A DNA stretch of 64,000 bases from Enterobacteriaceae bacterium UBA7338 (GCA_002480085.1 DKPJ01000005.1:12803-76802); one strand, 5' to 3'. Positions 35,452-43,568 are shown, numbered from the stretch's first letter. Notes: generated by a model not told the origin, from the sequence alone. Made by a program: numbers and translations.

Positions 35452-35976
35452 ATGATTGATTGTTTACTCGACTTCGACCAAATTTCAGCCGATCGAAAAA
35501 AAGTCTATTTACAATGTCCTGGCATTGGTAAATTCGAAGTTTTCAGCGGTGATATGCCATTCACCAATCGCCCTGAATGCTCTTTTATCGACCATTCAGC
35601 GATACCTAACGGGAAGTACTGGATAGTAGAGCGCCCAAGGGGGCCTTGGAAGTCAAGAACTCTCACTTGGATAGAGGATTTTGCAACCGGAAACGAACAT
35701 AGCACGTGGTTTGCTTTGTATAGGGCCGACGGCAGCATTGATGATCAAACCTTTATCAGCGGTGTAAGACGCTCAAATTTTAGGATCCATCCTTTACGGC
35801 CTGACGGTTCTGGTACATCATGGGGTTGTATCACATTCTTTCGTAGCTCGGAGTTTATGTTTTTTCGAAATGCTTTACTTAGAGTACAAAAGTTTAGGAT
35901 TAATAATACTAACCTGCTGTCATATGGGTCAGTAACGGTGAAAGGTTCGGTTGAGGGACCATGTTATGTTAGGTAA
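35452..35976 (+). CDS. DUF2778 (Tlde1-like, L,D-transpeptidase-fold) protein
   Basis: 174 residues, with AAGGA nine bases before the ATG. The core ends in RIHPLRPDGSGTSWGC: His113 and Cys126 with SxGC between match the His...S-x-G-C motif of the DUF2778 family, whose members include the type VI effector Tlde1 that attacks peptidoglycan precursors or cross-links. The N-terminal strand region (CLLDFDQISADRKKVYLQCP) and the IPNGKYWIVERP segment are also typical. No signal peptide is seen, as expected for an effector moved by another machine. The downstream gene overlaps it by 11 bases. No type VI genes are in the window. Confidence 0.7.
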   Translation: MIDCLLDFDQISADRKKVYLQCPGIGKFEVFSGDMPFTNRPECSFIDHSAIPNGKYWIVERPRGPWKSRTLTWIEDFATGNEHSTWFALYRADGSIDDQTFISGVRRSNFRIHPLRPDGSGTSWGCITFFRSSEFMFFRNALLRVQKFRINNTNLLSYGSVTVKGSVEGPCYVR

Positions 35977-36229
35977 TAAAATTATTTATCCCCTTCTTTT
36001 TATTACCCTCACTGCTTGCTTAATAAAAAGCAGGATTTTATTAACCGCGTCCGATAGTATTCTTACTTTTATTGACCGAACCTGTCGAGTATCATCCATT
36101 CAATGTACTGGTGGCGATCATGATTTAGCTTTACTGATAACGCTGCTGATCGTCAACGGGATTGTTGCTCTAATACTTATTGCTGCAGTTGATAGAATTG
36201 TTCGTGCCATGCGAAGGTATTTTAATTAA
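35966..36229 (+). CDS. small two-span membrane protein, possible immunity partner
   Basis: 87 residues from the ATG at 35966, overlapping the DUF2778 gene by 11 bases; a TTG at 35951 is an alternative. Two hydrophobic segments (IIYPLLFITLTACLI and LALLITLLIVNGIVALILIA) flank a loop with two Cys and one His. Not recognised as a family. Translational coupling to a probable peptidoglycan-attacking effector suggests an immunity protein facing the periplasm, which is an inference; a holin-like role is possible. Confidence 0.55.
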   Translation: MLGNKIIYPLLFITLTACLIKSRILLTASDSILTFIDRTCRVSSIQCTGGDHDLALLITLLIVNGIVALILIAAVDRIVRAMRRYFN

Positions 36230-36309
36230 AAAAGTCTATAGCAGGTATCAGCAGTTTGCGTTCATCGACAATAAGATAAATCGCGCGAAAAAATCATAGA
36301 GAGAAATTA

Positions 36310-36531
36310 ATGCACTTCAACGAGGCCGAATTAGCTATCCGCGTCCCTGTCTGGCACGCGTTAGCTGAGCTTTTCATCGGGCGGAACCTCCAGAACTATG
36401 ACTACAGGTGGATAGCGCAGGTAATTAAGAATTGTGGATCGAATCGGGAAGAGATCTTCACCATTTTGGATCAGTACGTAGACAAGAGGCCAACTATGAT
36501 TAAGCGCGTCATCCCGCACGCTTACTGCTGA
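36310..36531 (+). CDS. DUF7079-like small protein, probably truncated
   Basis: 73 residues; the segment IRVPVWHALAELFIGRNLQN followed by YRWIAQVIKNCG resembles the start of DUF7079-type proteins, which often sit near toxin or effector genes. The usual C-terminal part is missing after about residue 55. Another frame just downstream (to about 36639) reads RTLTAEAAAKYIVNEINRLF and could be a fused or shifted remnant. Probably decayed; function unknown. Confidence 0.4.
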   Translation: MHFNEAELAIRVPVWHALAELFIGRNLQNYDYRWIAQVIKNCGSNREEIFTILDQYVDKRPTMIKRVIPHAYC

Positions 36532-36777
36532 AGCAGCGGCGAAATACATTGTTAACGAGATTAACAGGCTTTTTGACCCTATCGTTATTCGAAAACAGCC
36601 GCCTCAATCAGGCTGGAACAAACATCCTGCGGGATAGTTCGTTTACCCTACAATAACCCACACTCTCTAACCAATTGAAATCAATAAACTTACTGTTATT
36701 CAAATGACTTTTTACTGATTATGTGCTAGATATTTGTGCAACGATTTTTTATGCATAGTTACAGGAGTGACAAAGGC

Positions 36778-37500
36778 ATGGATACGACCTTACTCAGCGC
36801 TTTAGATACTCGTGGTCGCGATAAGTTTGAACAAGCTATTAATGCCCTGCAAGGTGATGTTGCAGCAGCAGCGGCAAGATTATCAGTAGATCCCCGCTTA
36901 CGGCTTGAGTATTCAAAACGCATAAAGGAGATGGCCACCGATCTACGAGCAAAGGCTAATGCTGGTGTAATTTCATGGGAAAAAGCGGCACAAGAGGCCC
37001 AAATAACCCGCAATTTGATAATGGATATGGTGAGATCGCGAAGCACTCCTCTCGGAAAAGCAATGGCTGAGCGATTAAAGTCTGAGGGTAAGACGCTTAA
37101 TGAATTGGTTGCCAAAAAAGCGAAATCCTTATTTGGGCCACAGGCGAACTTTAATAGCCTTTCTGAAGTTCAAAAAAATCAAATATATGCGAGTATTGTT
37201 GAATCCGCTGGCAAATCTAATCCGCAAGTTAATATGAAAATGATGCAGTTGTCTCACGTCGGAAGAGGCCTTGTTGTTCTTTCAATTGCAATCTCTGTTT
37301 ACGAAATTTACACCGCCGAAAATAAAGTTTCGGAATCAGGCAGACAAATAGCTATAACTGGTGCAGGTATTGCTGGCGCTGCTGCAAGTAGTGCAATGGC
37401 AGGATTGATATGCGGGCCTGGCGCACCCGTTTGTGTACTCATTGGTGGCTTTGTCGGCGGTGCTCTTGCCGCATGGGAAATGGGGCGTTTGTGGAATTGA
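36778..37500 (+). CDS. glycine-zipper protein, possible membrane-active effector
   Basis: 240 residues from the ATG at 36778, with AGGAG about ten bases upstream; ATG 36751 and GTG 36736 are less likely. The N-terminal 170 residues are soluble and helical (ALDTRGRDKFEQAINALQGD). The C-terminus has a hydrophobic segment (GRGLVVLSIAISVYEIY) and a Gly/Ala-rich zipper (ITGAGIAGAAASSAMAGL, then CGPGAPVCVLIGGFVGGALA). Such C-termini occur in pore-forming effectors of type VI and Rhs systems. No signal peptide. A partner gene follows after two bases, the usual toxin-immunity spacing. No named family recognised. Confidence 0.5.
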   Translation: MDTTLLSALDTRGRDKFEQAINALQGDVAAAAARLSVDPRLRLEYSKRIKEMATDLRAKANAGVISWEKAAQEAQITRNLIMDMVRSRSTPLGKAMAERLKSEGKTLNELVAKKAKSLFGPQANFNSLSEVQKNQIYASIVESAGKSNPQVNMKMMQLSHVGRGLVVLSIAISVYEIYTAENKVSESGRQIAITGAGIAGAAASSAMAGLICGPGAPVCVLIGGFVGGALAAWEMGRLWN

Positions 37501-37502
37501 TT

Positions 37503-37970
37503 ATGCAACAGGTTGATTCAATAACTCTGGTAAAGGTTCGTGAAGCTACTGATTTGTGTCAGGCTCAGTCTGAGGTTGTGCTCAGTGGTAAAAGCACTGG
37601 CATTACTGTACCGGGACAAGTGCTGGAAGCAGCGTTTCATGTCAATAAGCAGCGTTACATTCTTTTTCTGACGGATGACGTCATTTTTGAGGAATCGCTG
37701 ACAATTGTTCTTCTCGACATTCATGATGGTATTAAGGAGATTGTTCGATTAGGTAACCAGTACTCAACGGGAAGTTTTGAGGTTCAAGCAGTTACTGCTG
37801 ATAGCATCAGTTTTAGATTCATAGGTGATTGTCTATGGACAATCAAAACCGCCGACTTACCACATTTGAGGCTCCCTTTTGCTTCAGATCCGAAAGGCGT
37901 GAAACGAGAGGTCGGTATAAAAAAATACATGACAGTTTCAGCCGCCCCCGCGCCCCAAAAAGTTCGGTGA
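37503..37970 (+). CDS. hypothetical protein, probable partner of the glycine-zipper protein
   Basis: 155 residues starting two bases after the preceding stop. It is predicted soluble and rich in beta strands (ITVPGQVLEAAFHVNKQRYI, LTIVLLDIHDGIKEIVRLGN), with no signal peptide or membrane segment. Not recognised. Tight linkage suggests an immunity protein or an adaptor/chaperone for delivery of its neighbour. A terminator-like hairpin follows. Confidence 0.5.
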   Translation: MQQVDSITLVKVREATDLCQAQSEVVLSGKSTGITVPGQVLEAAFHVNKQRYILFLTDDVIFEESLTIVLLDIHDGIKEIVRLGNQYSTGSFEVQAVTADSISFRFIGDCLWTIKTADLPHLRLPFASDPKGVKREVGIKKYMTVSAAPAPQKVR

Positions 37971-38014
37971 TGATATTTTAGCCAAGGTGCTGAGTAGATG
38001 TATTTGTCCTGAAA

Positions 38015-38046
38015 GCCCGCATGAGGTAAGCCCTGCGGGCATTTTT
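38015..38046 (+). terminator. terminator at the right end of the island, similar to that of ssrA
   Basis: GCCCGCA (38015-38021) pairs with TGCGGGC (38034-38040), followed by ATTTTT. It shares AAGCCCTGCGGGC and a following TGCCTGT with the sequence after ssrA (31160-31187). It ends the partner gene, or is a leftover of an older ssrA flank. Confidence 0.75.
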
Positions 38047-38228
38047 ATATGCCTGTGTTCATACCTTCTCTCCCATTCAGAAAAATCCATAAAAAATCGT
38101 TAAAAAAATCATTAAAATATTATTATCACGACGCGCTTAATTTATTATCTCTTCATCACTTTTCTTGTCCCTGTGCCAAACGATACTATATCCACCTTCA
38201 ATATATCCAAAACGGATAAGGAAGAAGA

Positions 38229-38873
38229 ATGGATCTCCGCCATATAGAAAAGCCACGCGATTCAATCGAAAAAATTCTGTCCCATTTCTCTATCTCCAAA
38301 CCCTGTCTCCTTGAACCAGGCCAGCCCCTGTCGATAAGAAAACGAAGTGAAAATCAGTCAAGGAAAATTTACTTTTTGCTTGAGGGCGCGATGATTAGCT
38401 CAGTTGGTGAAAATGAGAAGAAACAAAACCTGGGGGTTGTGGTAAGTCCAGCAATAATTGGCCTCGGCCAACTCAACTCTGCCGACGCGCTTGCTCAGTA
38501 TGAATCTATCGCGCCCTGTATGGTTGATTCGGTAAGCGTTGACGATTTTATAAAGGTGATTGAGACCCATCGGCTTTGGCCCGATCTCATAACTATCATG
38601 ATCGCGATGGTAAACCAGCTGGCTGCGCGAAGTGCAATGTCCGGATTACAGTCGGCATACGAGATTATCAGGAGTAATCTTCTCTATATGGATAGTGAAA
38701 CCGCCTGCGCGCTAAAAGAGCGTTATACCGTCGTAAAATATATGCAGACCTTTTCCAGGCTATCGAGAAGCATCATCTTAAAAATACTTTCAGAGCTTAA
38801 AGCTGGTGGCTTCATTGAGATGGAGAAAGGTAAGCTTATTCGTATCAGCAGGAACCTACCCGACAGGTTTTAA
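38229..38873 (+). CDS. IprA-like regulator (CRP-fold with winged helix)
   Basis: 214 residues, with AAGGAAGAAGA just before the ATG. An N-terminal cyclic-nucleotide-binding-like barrel (IRKRSENQSRKIYFLLEGAM) lacks the phosphate-binding loop of CRP, and a C-terminal winged helix follows (TFSRLSRSIILKILSELKAG). This is the build of the IprA/YaiV group, where IprA of Salmonella affects hydrogen peroxide resistance. Gene neighbours give no target. Family assignment moderately sure. Confidence 0.65.
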   Translation: MDLRHIEKPRDSIEKILSHFSISKPCLLEPGQPLSIRKRSENQSRKIYFLLEGAMISSVGENEKKQNLGVVVSPAIIGLGQLNSADALAQYESIAPCMVDSVSVDDFIKVIETHRLWPDLITIMIAMVNQLAARSAMSGLQSAYEIIRSNLLYMDSETACALKERYTVVKYMQTFSRLSRSIILKILSELKAGGFIEMEKGKLIRISRNLPDRF

Positions 38874-39021
38874 TAATTCTTTATCGAACTTTGCTCACTA
38901 ATAATTGACCGCGTGAATGTATCACTCAGATGAATAAAATAAATATGCCATCTTTAAACAAAATTTTTAATGAGAAAAAGGATAATTTAACAGCGCCGCC
39001 GTGCTTACAGAGAAACATACA

Positions 39022-39858
39022 ATGCGTTTTTTATCAAAGCTTCTATTTTTAGTAAACCTGTTATTACCCCTGATGGCTCTGGCCTCGGAGCCGCTGATCA
39101 TCGCACGCCGTGGCGGCATGGAAGACGCCCCGGAGAATACGCTTTTATCCATCGAAAAAGCGGTCGATAGCGGAGCCGACGCCGTATGGCTTACCCTACA
39201 GCTTACTAAAGATAATGAAATAGTGCTCTACCGGCCTGCCGATCTGAAAACGTTAACTAATCTGCAGGGTCCAGTCTCCGCCTATACCGCCGCTGAGCTC
39301 CATCGGGCCGACGCTGGGTATTGGTATGGCAAACCCGCGTACCCCTGGCGAGGTAAAAATCTCTCTATTCCTACCCTGGCAGAGGTACTGCAGAGATGGC
39401 CTAACACCTTCTTCTTCCTTGATATCAAGTCTCTTAACGTTCCCCCGCAGCTTATCTCCGTACTGCTGGAAGATATCCTGGAAACCAACCATAGCGTTGA
39501 TCGCGTGCGCGTATACGCAACGGATGAGCGCTACCTGGCTGCACTTCCCGATACTATTGACCGCTTTGAGAGCGGAAATGCGACACAGACGGTGCTTTCA
39601 GACGTCATCACTAATCATCGCTGCGATATCCCCTCTTCCGCCATTGAAAAGTGGTACGACCTGAAATATCCACAGTCTTCGCTGAACGGCTCGCAGCAGA
39701 CCCAGATTAACGAAGCGATACGATGCTTTAAAAACAATAGGTTAGCAAAGATTATTCTGCCTGGGGATAATGATAAAGCCCTCTACCAGACAGCACAGAC
39801 GCTGCATGCCGACGGCGTGCTTGTCGAGTCTCCGGGGCTGTTTAGCAAGAAATCTTAG
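39022..39858 (+). CDS. secreted GDPD-fold protein lacking catalytic residues
   Basis: 278 residues from the ATG at 39022; the open frame begins at a GTG at 39001. A signal peptide is clear (MRFLSKLLFLVNLLLPLMAL, cleavage after ALAS). The TIM-barrel marks of glycerophosphodiester phosphodiesterases are present (PENTLLSIEKAVDSGAD, ADAGYWYGK, FFLDIKS). Yet the catalytic His of AHRG is Arg (ARRGG), the metal-binding ExD pair is WLT, and the HD general acid is RP. All main active-site positions differ, so it is probably a non-enzymatic relative. Standing alone, with unknown role. Confidence 0.75.
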   Translation: MRFLSKLLFLVNLLLPLMALASEPLIIARRGGMEDAPENTLLSIEKAVDSGADAVWLTLQLTKDNEIVLYRPADLKTLTNLQGPVSAYTAAELHRADAGYWYGKPAYPWRGKNLSIPTLAEVLQRWPNTFFFLDIKSLNVPPQLISVLLEDILETNHSVDRVRVYATDERYLAALPDTIDRFESGNATQTVLSDVITNHRCDIPSSAIEKWYDLKYPQSSLNGSQQTQINEAIRCFKNNRLAKIILPGDNDKALYQTAQTLHADGVLVESPGLFSKKS

Positions 39859-39913
39859 TTCCGCTGGGTTAAATGAGTGATATATTTTCACGCATTAAAC
39901 CCAAGGAGAGCTC

Positions 39914-41326
39914 ATGGCGGAATTTGATGTAATAGCGCAGGATTTACTGGAACGCGCGCGCACTGAAGAGGAGCAGCAGCAGGCCCAGGACAGAAAGCTG
40001 CTCGATCGGGTTCTGGCCATCTATGGTCAAAAATATGTGGCCGAACAGCTGCGAAAGCTGGGCAAGAGCGAGTGGAGCCGGGAGACCCTAAACCGCTGGG
40101 TGAACGGTAAGAGCGCACCAAAATCCCTGACGGCGCTGGAGGCAGAGCTGCTGCAAAAGATGCTCCCCTCCCCTCCGGCGCATCATCCCAACTACGCATT
40201 TCGCTTTATCGATCTTTTTGCCGGCATCGGCGGCATTCGTCACGGCTTTGAGGCCATTGGCGGACAGTGCGTATTCACCAGCGAGTGGAATAAAAACGCG
40301 GTACGTACCTATAAGGCCAACTGGTTTAACGACGAAGCGTCACATCGCTTTAACCAGGACATTCGCGAAGTCACGCTCAGCGCTGATAAAGACGTTCCTG
40401 AAACAGAGGCCTATGCACATATTGACGCCGCTATCCCCGATCATGACGTGCTGCTGGCTGGTTTCCCCTGTCAGCCGTTCAGTCTGGCAGGCGTCAGTAA
40501 AAAGAACGCGCTTGGCCGGGCGCATGGCTTTGAGTGTGAGGCGCAGGGCACGCTCTTTTTCGACGTCGCGCGGATTATCAAAGCCAAAAAGCCTGCTATC
40601 TTCGTGCTGGAAAACGTAAAGAACCTAAAGAGCCACGATAAAGGTAAAACCTTCGCCGTGATTATGGCGACGCTGGATGAGCTGGGCTATGAGGTAGCCG
40701 ACGCGGCGGCAGTAGGGAAAGACGATCCTAAGGTCATCGACGGAAGACACTTTTTGCCCCAGCACCGGGAGCGCATCGTACTGGTCGGTTTCCGGCGCGA
40801 TCTGGGTATTCATAACGGTTTTACCCTGCGCGACGTGGCGCGTCTCTATCCTGAACGTCGCCCCACCTTCGGTGAGCTTCTGCAGCCGGAGACTGACAGT
40901 AAATACATCCTGTCTGAAAAGCTCTGGCACTATCTCTGGTACTACGCCAAAAAGCATCAGGCCCGGGGTAACGGCTTCGGCTTTGGTTTGGTGGATCCCT
41001 CCCGTGCAGAGAGCGTTGCCCGTACGCTGTCGGCCCGCTACTACAAAGATGGTTCAGAGATCCTGATCGACAGAGGCTGGGATCGGGCGCTCGGTGAAGC
41101 TGATTTCACCCATGCTGAAAACCAGCTACGGCGGCCCCGGCGCTTAACGCCCAGAGAGTGTGCCCGGCTAATGGGCTTTGAGAAGCCCGGGCAGGCACCG
41201 TTCCGTATTCCGGTCTCCGATACCCAAGCCTACCGCCAGTTCGGCAACTCAGTCGTGGTTCCGGTGTTTGCTGCCGTAGCGCAGCTGCTGAAACCCTACA
41301 TTGTGGAAGCGGTTAAAAAACGTTAA
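39914..41326 (+). CDS. Dcm-like DNA (cytosine-5) methyltransferase
   Basis: 470 residues, close to E. coli Dcm (472) along its length from PPAHHPNYAFRFIDLFAGIG onward. Motif I FIDLFAGIGG (98-107), catalytic GFPCQPFS with Cys186, ENVKN, QHRERIVLVGFR and the final RQFGNSVVVPV are intact. The N-terminus (1-85) differs. The target domain resembles Dcm, so CCWGG is the expected site. No vsr or restriction gene is adjacent. It may be the cell's dcm moved from its usual place or a second copy. A gene symbol is withheld for that reason. Confidence 0.85.
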   Translation: MAEFDVIAQDLLERARTEEEQQQAQDRKLLDRVLAIYGQKYVAEQLRKLGKSEWSRETLNRWVNGKSAPKSLTALEAELLQKMLPSPPAHHPNYAFRFIDLFAGIGGIRHGFEAIGGQCVFTSEWNKNAVRTYKANWFNDEASHRFNQDIREVTLSADKDVPETEAYAHIDAAIPDHDVLLAGFPCQPFSLAGVSKKNALGRAHGFECEAQGTLFFDVARIIKAKKPAIFVLENVKNLKSHDKGKTFAVIMATLDELGYEVADAAAVGKDDPKVIDGRHFLPQHRERIVLVGFRRDLGIHNGFTLRDVARLYPERRPTFGELLQPETDSKYILSEKLWHYLWYYAKKHQARGNGFGFGLVDPSRAESVARTLSARYYKDGSEILIDRGWDRALGEADFTHAENQLRRPRRLTPRECARLMGFEKPGQAPFRIPVSDTQAYRQFGNSVVVPVFAAVAQLLKPYIVEAVKKR

Positions 41327-41368
41327 TAACGTTTTTGATACGGGCAGCTAGCCTGCCTGTAAGCCACG

Positions 41369-41527
41369 CTACGGACGCGACTGCACCCAGAAGGCATGAA
41401 TCAGACCCGGGATGTAACCCAGAAGGGTCAAAATGATGTTCAGGATGAACGCCATACCAAAGCCCTTGCCAAGCAGTACGCCCAGCGGGGGCAGAATAAT
41501 CGTCAGTACAATTCGCCAGAAACCCAT
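41369..41527 (-). CDS. yqaE: Pmp3-family small membrane protein YqaE
   Basis: 52 residues (MGFWRIVLTIILPPLGVLLG to FWVQSRP) with two membrane segments (LTIILPPLGVLLG and AFILNIILTLLGYIPGLIHA). The Pmp3/UPF0057 family helps maintain membrane potential under stress in several organisms. It is convergent with the methyltransferase. In E. coli the gene has the same place on the way from ssrA to alaE. Confidence 0.93.
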   Translation of the reverse strand: MGFWRIVLTIILPPLGVLLGKGFGMAFILNIILTLLGYIPGLIHAFWVQSRP

Positions 41528-41766
41528 AATTACTCCCGTGTAAAATTTATCCAGGTGGCTGTAAAAAAAAGAGATTTCCCTTTAAGGGTAGCTACTCTAA
41601 GCGACTCTGCCAGTTTCCCTCCCTGCTTTTACCCTCTTTTACTTACCCTTAAACTTAGGTTTAATCTGTCTTAAGACATTGAACGATAGCTATAATCGAT
41701 CGTGCCCATTTTCTCAGGCGGATGGCCTGGGTTAGGGTTAATGCATCAAATGACAGGAGAAATGCT

Positions 41767-41946
41767 ATGTTTTCAGTTGGTGATTATGTCCAGCCCCGCA
41801 TTGGCGGCCAGAAACTCAAAGTCGTCGAAGTAAATGATGACCAGATTGTTGCCGTGCCTGCCAGTAACGAGCAGGGCGAGAAGGTAACGATTAAGGCTGC
41901 TGACGTCACTCTGTATAAAGAAGAGGGCAACTTCGGCGTTTGCTAA
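41767..41946 (+). CDS. 59-residue protein with YodC/DUF2158-like start
   Basis: 59 residues from the ATG at 41767, with AGGAGAA just upstream (MFSVGDYVQPRIGGQKLKVV). The pattern GDxVxxxxGGxKLxVxEV resembles DUF2158 (YodC) proteins, small SH3-like beta barrels. It stands where E. coli has ygaV, ygaP and stpA. A strong ribosome-binding site and intact frame suggest it is expressed. Function unknown. Confidence 0.65.
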   Translation: MFSVGDYVQPRIGGQKLKVVEVNDDQIVAVPASNEQGEKVTIKAADVTLYKEEGNFGVC

Positions 41947-42218
41947 GTCACTTCTCTTTACGGTGGGCAGAGGCTCACCGTACTCCCTCCCCGCAAGGTA
42001 TTGATAAATAACTCCTTACACCGTAAACCCAACAAAAATAACGCAGCGGATAAAAATCAGGCAGCCGCAGAGCATCTTATCGACAAAAGCGTAATAAATA
42101 AAAATTTTACGCTAGTTGTAGGTTGACAGGTAGAGATATAATCTATGCGCCATCAAAGCCGCATCGTAAAACGCTGGCAAACCACTCCCCTTTTACTGTT
42201 TTATACAGGAGCATTAGC

Positions 42219-42668
42219 ATGTTCTCTCCGCAGTCTCGTCTGCGTCACGCTATGGCAGACACGTTTGCGATGGTCGTTTACTGTTCAGTCGTGAACATGC
42301 TGATTGAGATACTTCTCTCGGGAATGACCTTTGAGCAGTCGCTCTCCTCACGACTGGTGGCCATCCCAGTGAATATTGTTATCGCCTGGCCTTATGGATT
42401 TTATCGCGATGCTATTATGCGTTTTGCCCGGCGGATCTCTCCCGCAGGCTGGGTTAAAAACATGGCGGACGTGCTGGCGTATGTGACTTTTCAGTCGCCA
42501 GTGTACGTGGCGATCCTGTTAACGGTAGGCGCTGACTGGCATCAGATTGCTGCTGCCGTCAGTTCAAATATCGTGATTTCAATGGTGATGGGCGCAGCCT
42601 ACGGCTACTTCCTCGATTACTGCCGTCGCCTGTTCCGGGTCAGCAGCTATCATCAGGCCAAAGCCTGA
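42219..42668 (+). CDS. alaE: L-alanine exporter AlaE
   Basis: 149 residues from the ATG at 42219 (MFSPQSRLRHAMADTFAMVV), with AGGAG seven bases before; the longer open frame from 42123 is not used. AlaE exports L-alanine and has four membrane segments, visible near 15-35, 45-65, 85-110 and 115-140. It belongs to DUF6868/YgaW family proteins. Same neighbour (ygaC) as in E. coli. Confidence 0.95.
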   Translation: MFSPQSRLRHAMADTFAMVVYCSVVNMLIEILLSGMTFEQSLSSRLVAIPVNIVIAWPYGFYRDAIMRFARRISPAGWVKNMADVLAYVTFQSPVYVAILLTVGADWHQIAAAVSSNIVISMVMGAAYGYFLDYCRRLFRVSSYHQAKA

Positions 42669-42680
42669 TGGCGTGGCGAG

Positions 42681-43025
42681 TCAGGCCGACTCGCCAAATA
42701 GCCCGGTCAGATAGCGCTCCAGCGCCATACGCGAACTAAAACCATGCGGAATGCCGTAGTGCTCCTGCGCATCGCCACCGAGGTAGAGCGGAAAGTGCTG
42801 ATAGTGATCGCTGGTTTTAATATCTGAAGCGGGTTCAGCCAGCGACTGGCTGCGCTCTTTCAGCGTCGGGTGAATCACCAGCGCCGTGCGCCCCATTCGT
42901 GCTTCGCGGTTCACATACACATAGTTATCCCCGCGACGGTAGCCATAGGCTTTTGGCGTCGCGACGTCCATAGTAAATCCCGCCTTCTCAAGAACGCGTG
43001 CCACCTCATCGGGTCGTAAATACAT
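42681..43025 (-). CDS. ygaC: DUF2002 family protein YgaC
   Basis: 114 residues (MYLRPDEVARVLEKAGFTMD), close to the E. coli protein. In E. coli it is a Fur-regulated gene of unknown function. It is convergent with alaE (12-base gap) and divergent from ygaM. The structure of the family is a small alpha/beta fold; no catalytic motif is visible. Confidence 0.93.
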   Translation of the reverse strand: MYLRPDEVARVLEKAGFTMDVATPKAYGYRRGDNYVYVNREARMGRTALVIHPTLKERSQSLAEPASDIKTSDHYQHFPLYLGGDAQEHYGIPHGFSSRMALERYLTGLFGESA

Positions 43026-43186
43026 ATTTTTTCCTCGTCATCAGCTACTGCTGCGCCACCTTACAGTATTGAGCATTAGCAACGCTTTCGGAAAAGTCCA
43101 TAAACGACGCGTCAAGTCGTGATTCGCGTCAGAGGTTAAAATTTTGCGCTACACTGACTATTACATCGAAATCAAGGGAGGATCAT

Positions 43187-43513
43187 ATGCTTAGAAGACC
43201 AAACCGTAACGACGTAGATGCAGGCGTAGACGATATTAATAATGATGTCAGCCAGCTAGCGGACTCTCTGGAGGCGGTATTGAAGTCCTGGGGAAGCGAT
43301 GCAAAAGATGATGCAGACGGTGCCCGCAGTAAAGCACAGGCGCTGCTGAAAAAGACGCGAGCCAAGCTGCATGGCCGCAATCGCGTCACGCAGGCCGCCA
43401 CCGATGTGGCAGGCTGTGCGGATAGCTTTGTAAAAGACAAGCCCTGGTGCAGCGTTGGCGCTGCTGCCGCCGTCGGGATTTTCGTCGGGGCACTGTTAAG
43501 CCTTCGCCGATAG
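43187..43513 (+). CDS. ygaM: ElaB/YqjD-family ribosome-associated tail-anchored protein YgaM
   Basis: 108 residues with GGGAGG eight bases before the ATG. A long acidic helical N-terminal part (DVDAGVDDINNDVSQLADSL) is followed by one C-terminal membrane segment (CSVGAAAAVGIFVGALLSLR). The DUF883 family (ElaB, YqjD, YgaM) binds stalled ribosomes at the inner membrane in stationary phase. A terminator follows directly. Confidence 0.93.
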   Translation: MLRRPNRNDVDAGVDDINNDVSQLADSLEAVLKSWGSDAKDDADGARSKAQALLKKTRAKLHGRNRVTQAATDVAGCADSFVKDKPWCSVGAAAAVGIFVGALLSLRR

Positions 43514-43535
43514 GCTTTTATCGATAGATAAACTC

Positions 43536-43568
43536 AGCCCCGTGACTAACCTCACGGGGTTTTATTTT
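43536..43568 (+). terminator. terminator downstream of ygaM
   Basis: CCCCGTGA (43538-43545) pairs with TCACGGGG (43552-43559), then TTTTATTTTTT. It overlaps the last codons of the convergent MocR-type gene. Confidence 0.9.

Noticed and set aside
39914..41326. Methyltransferase as part of a restriction-modification or BREX-type system
   Set aside because: No nuclease or system gene lies beside it; flanking genes are a GDPD-fold protein and yqaE.
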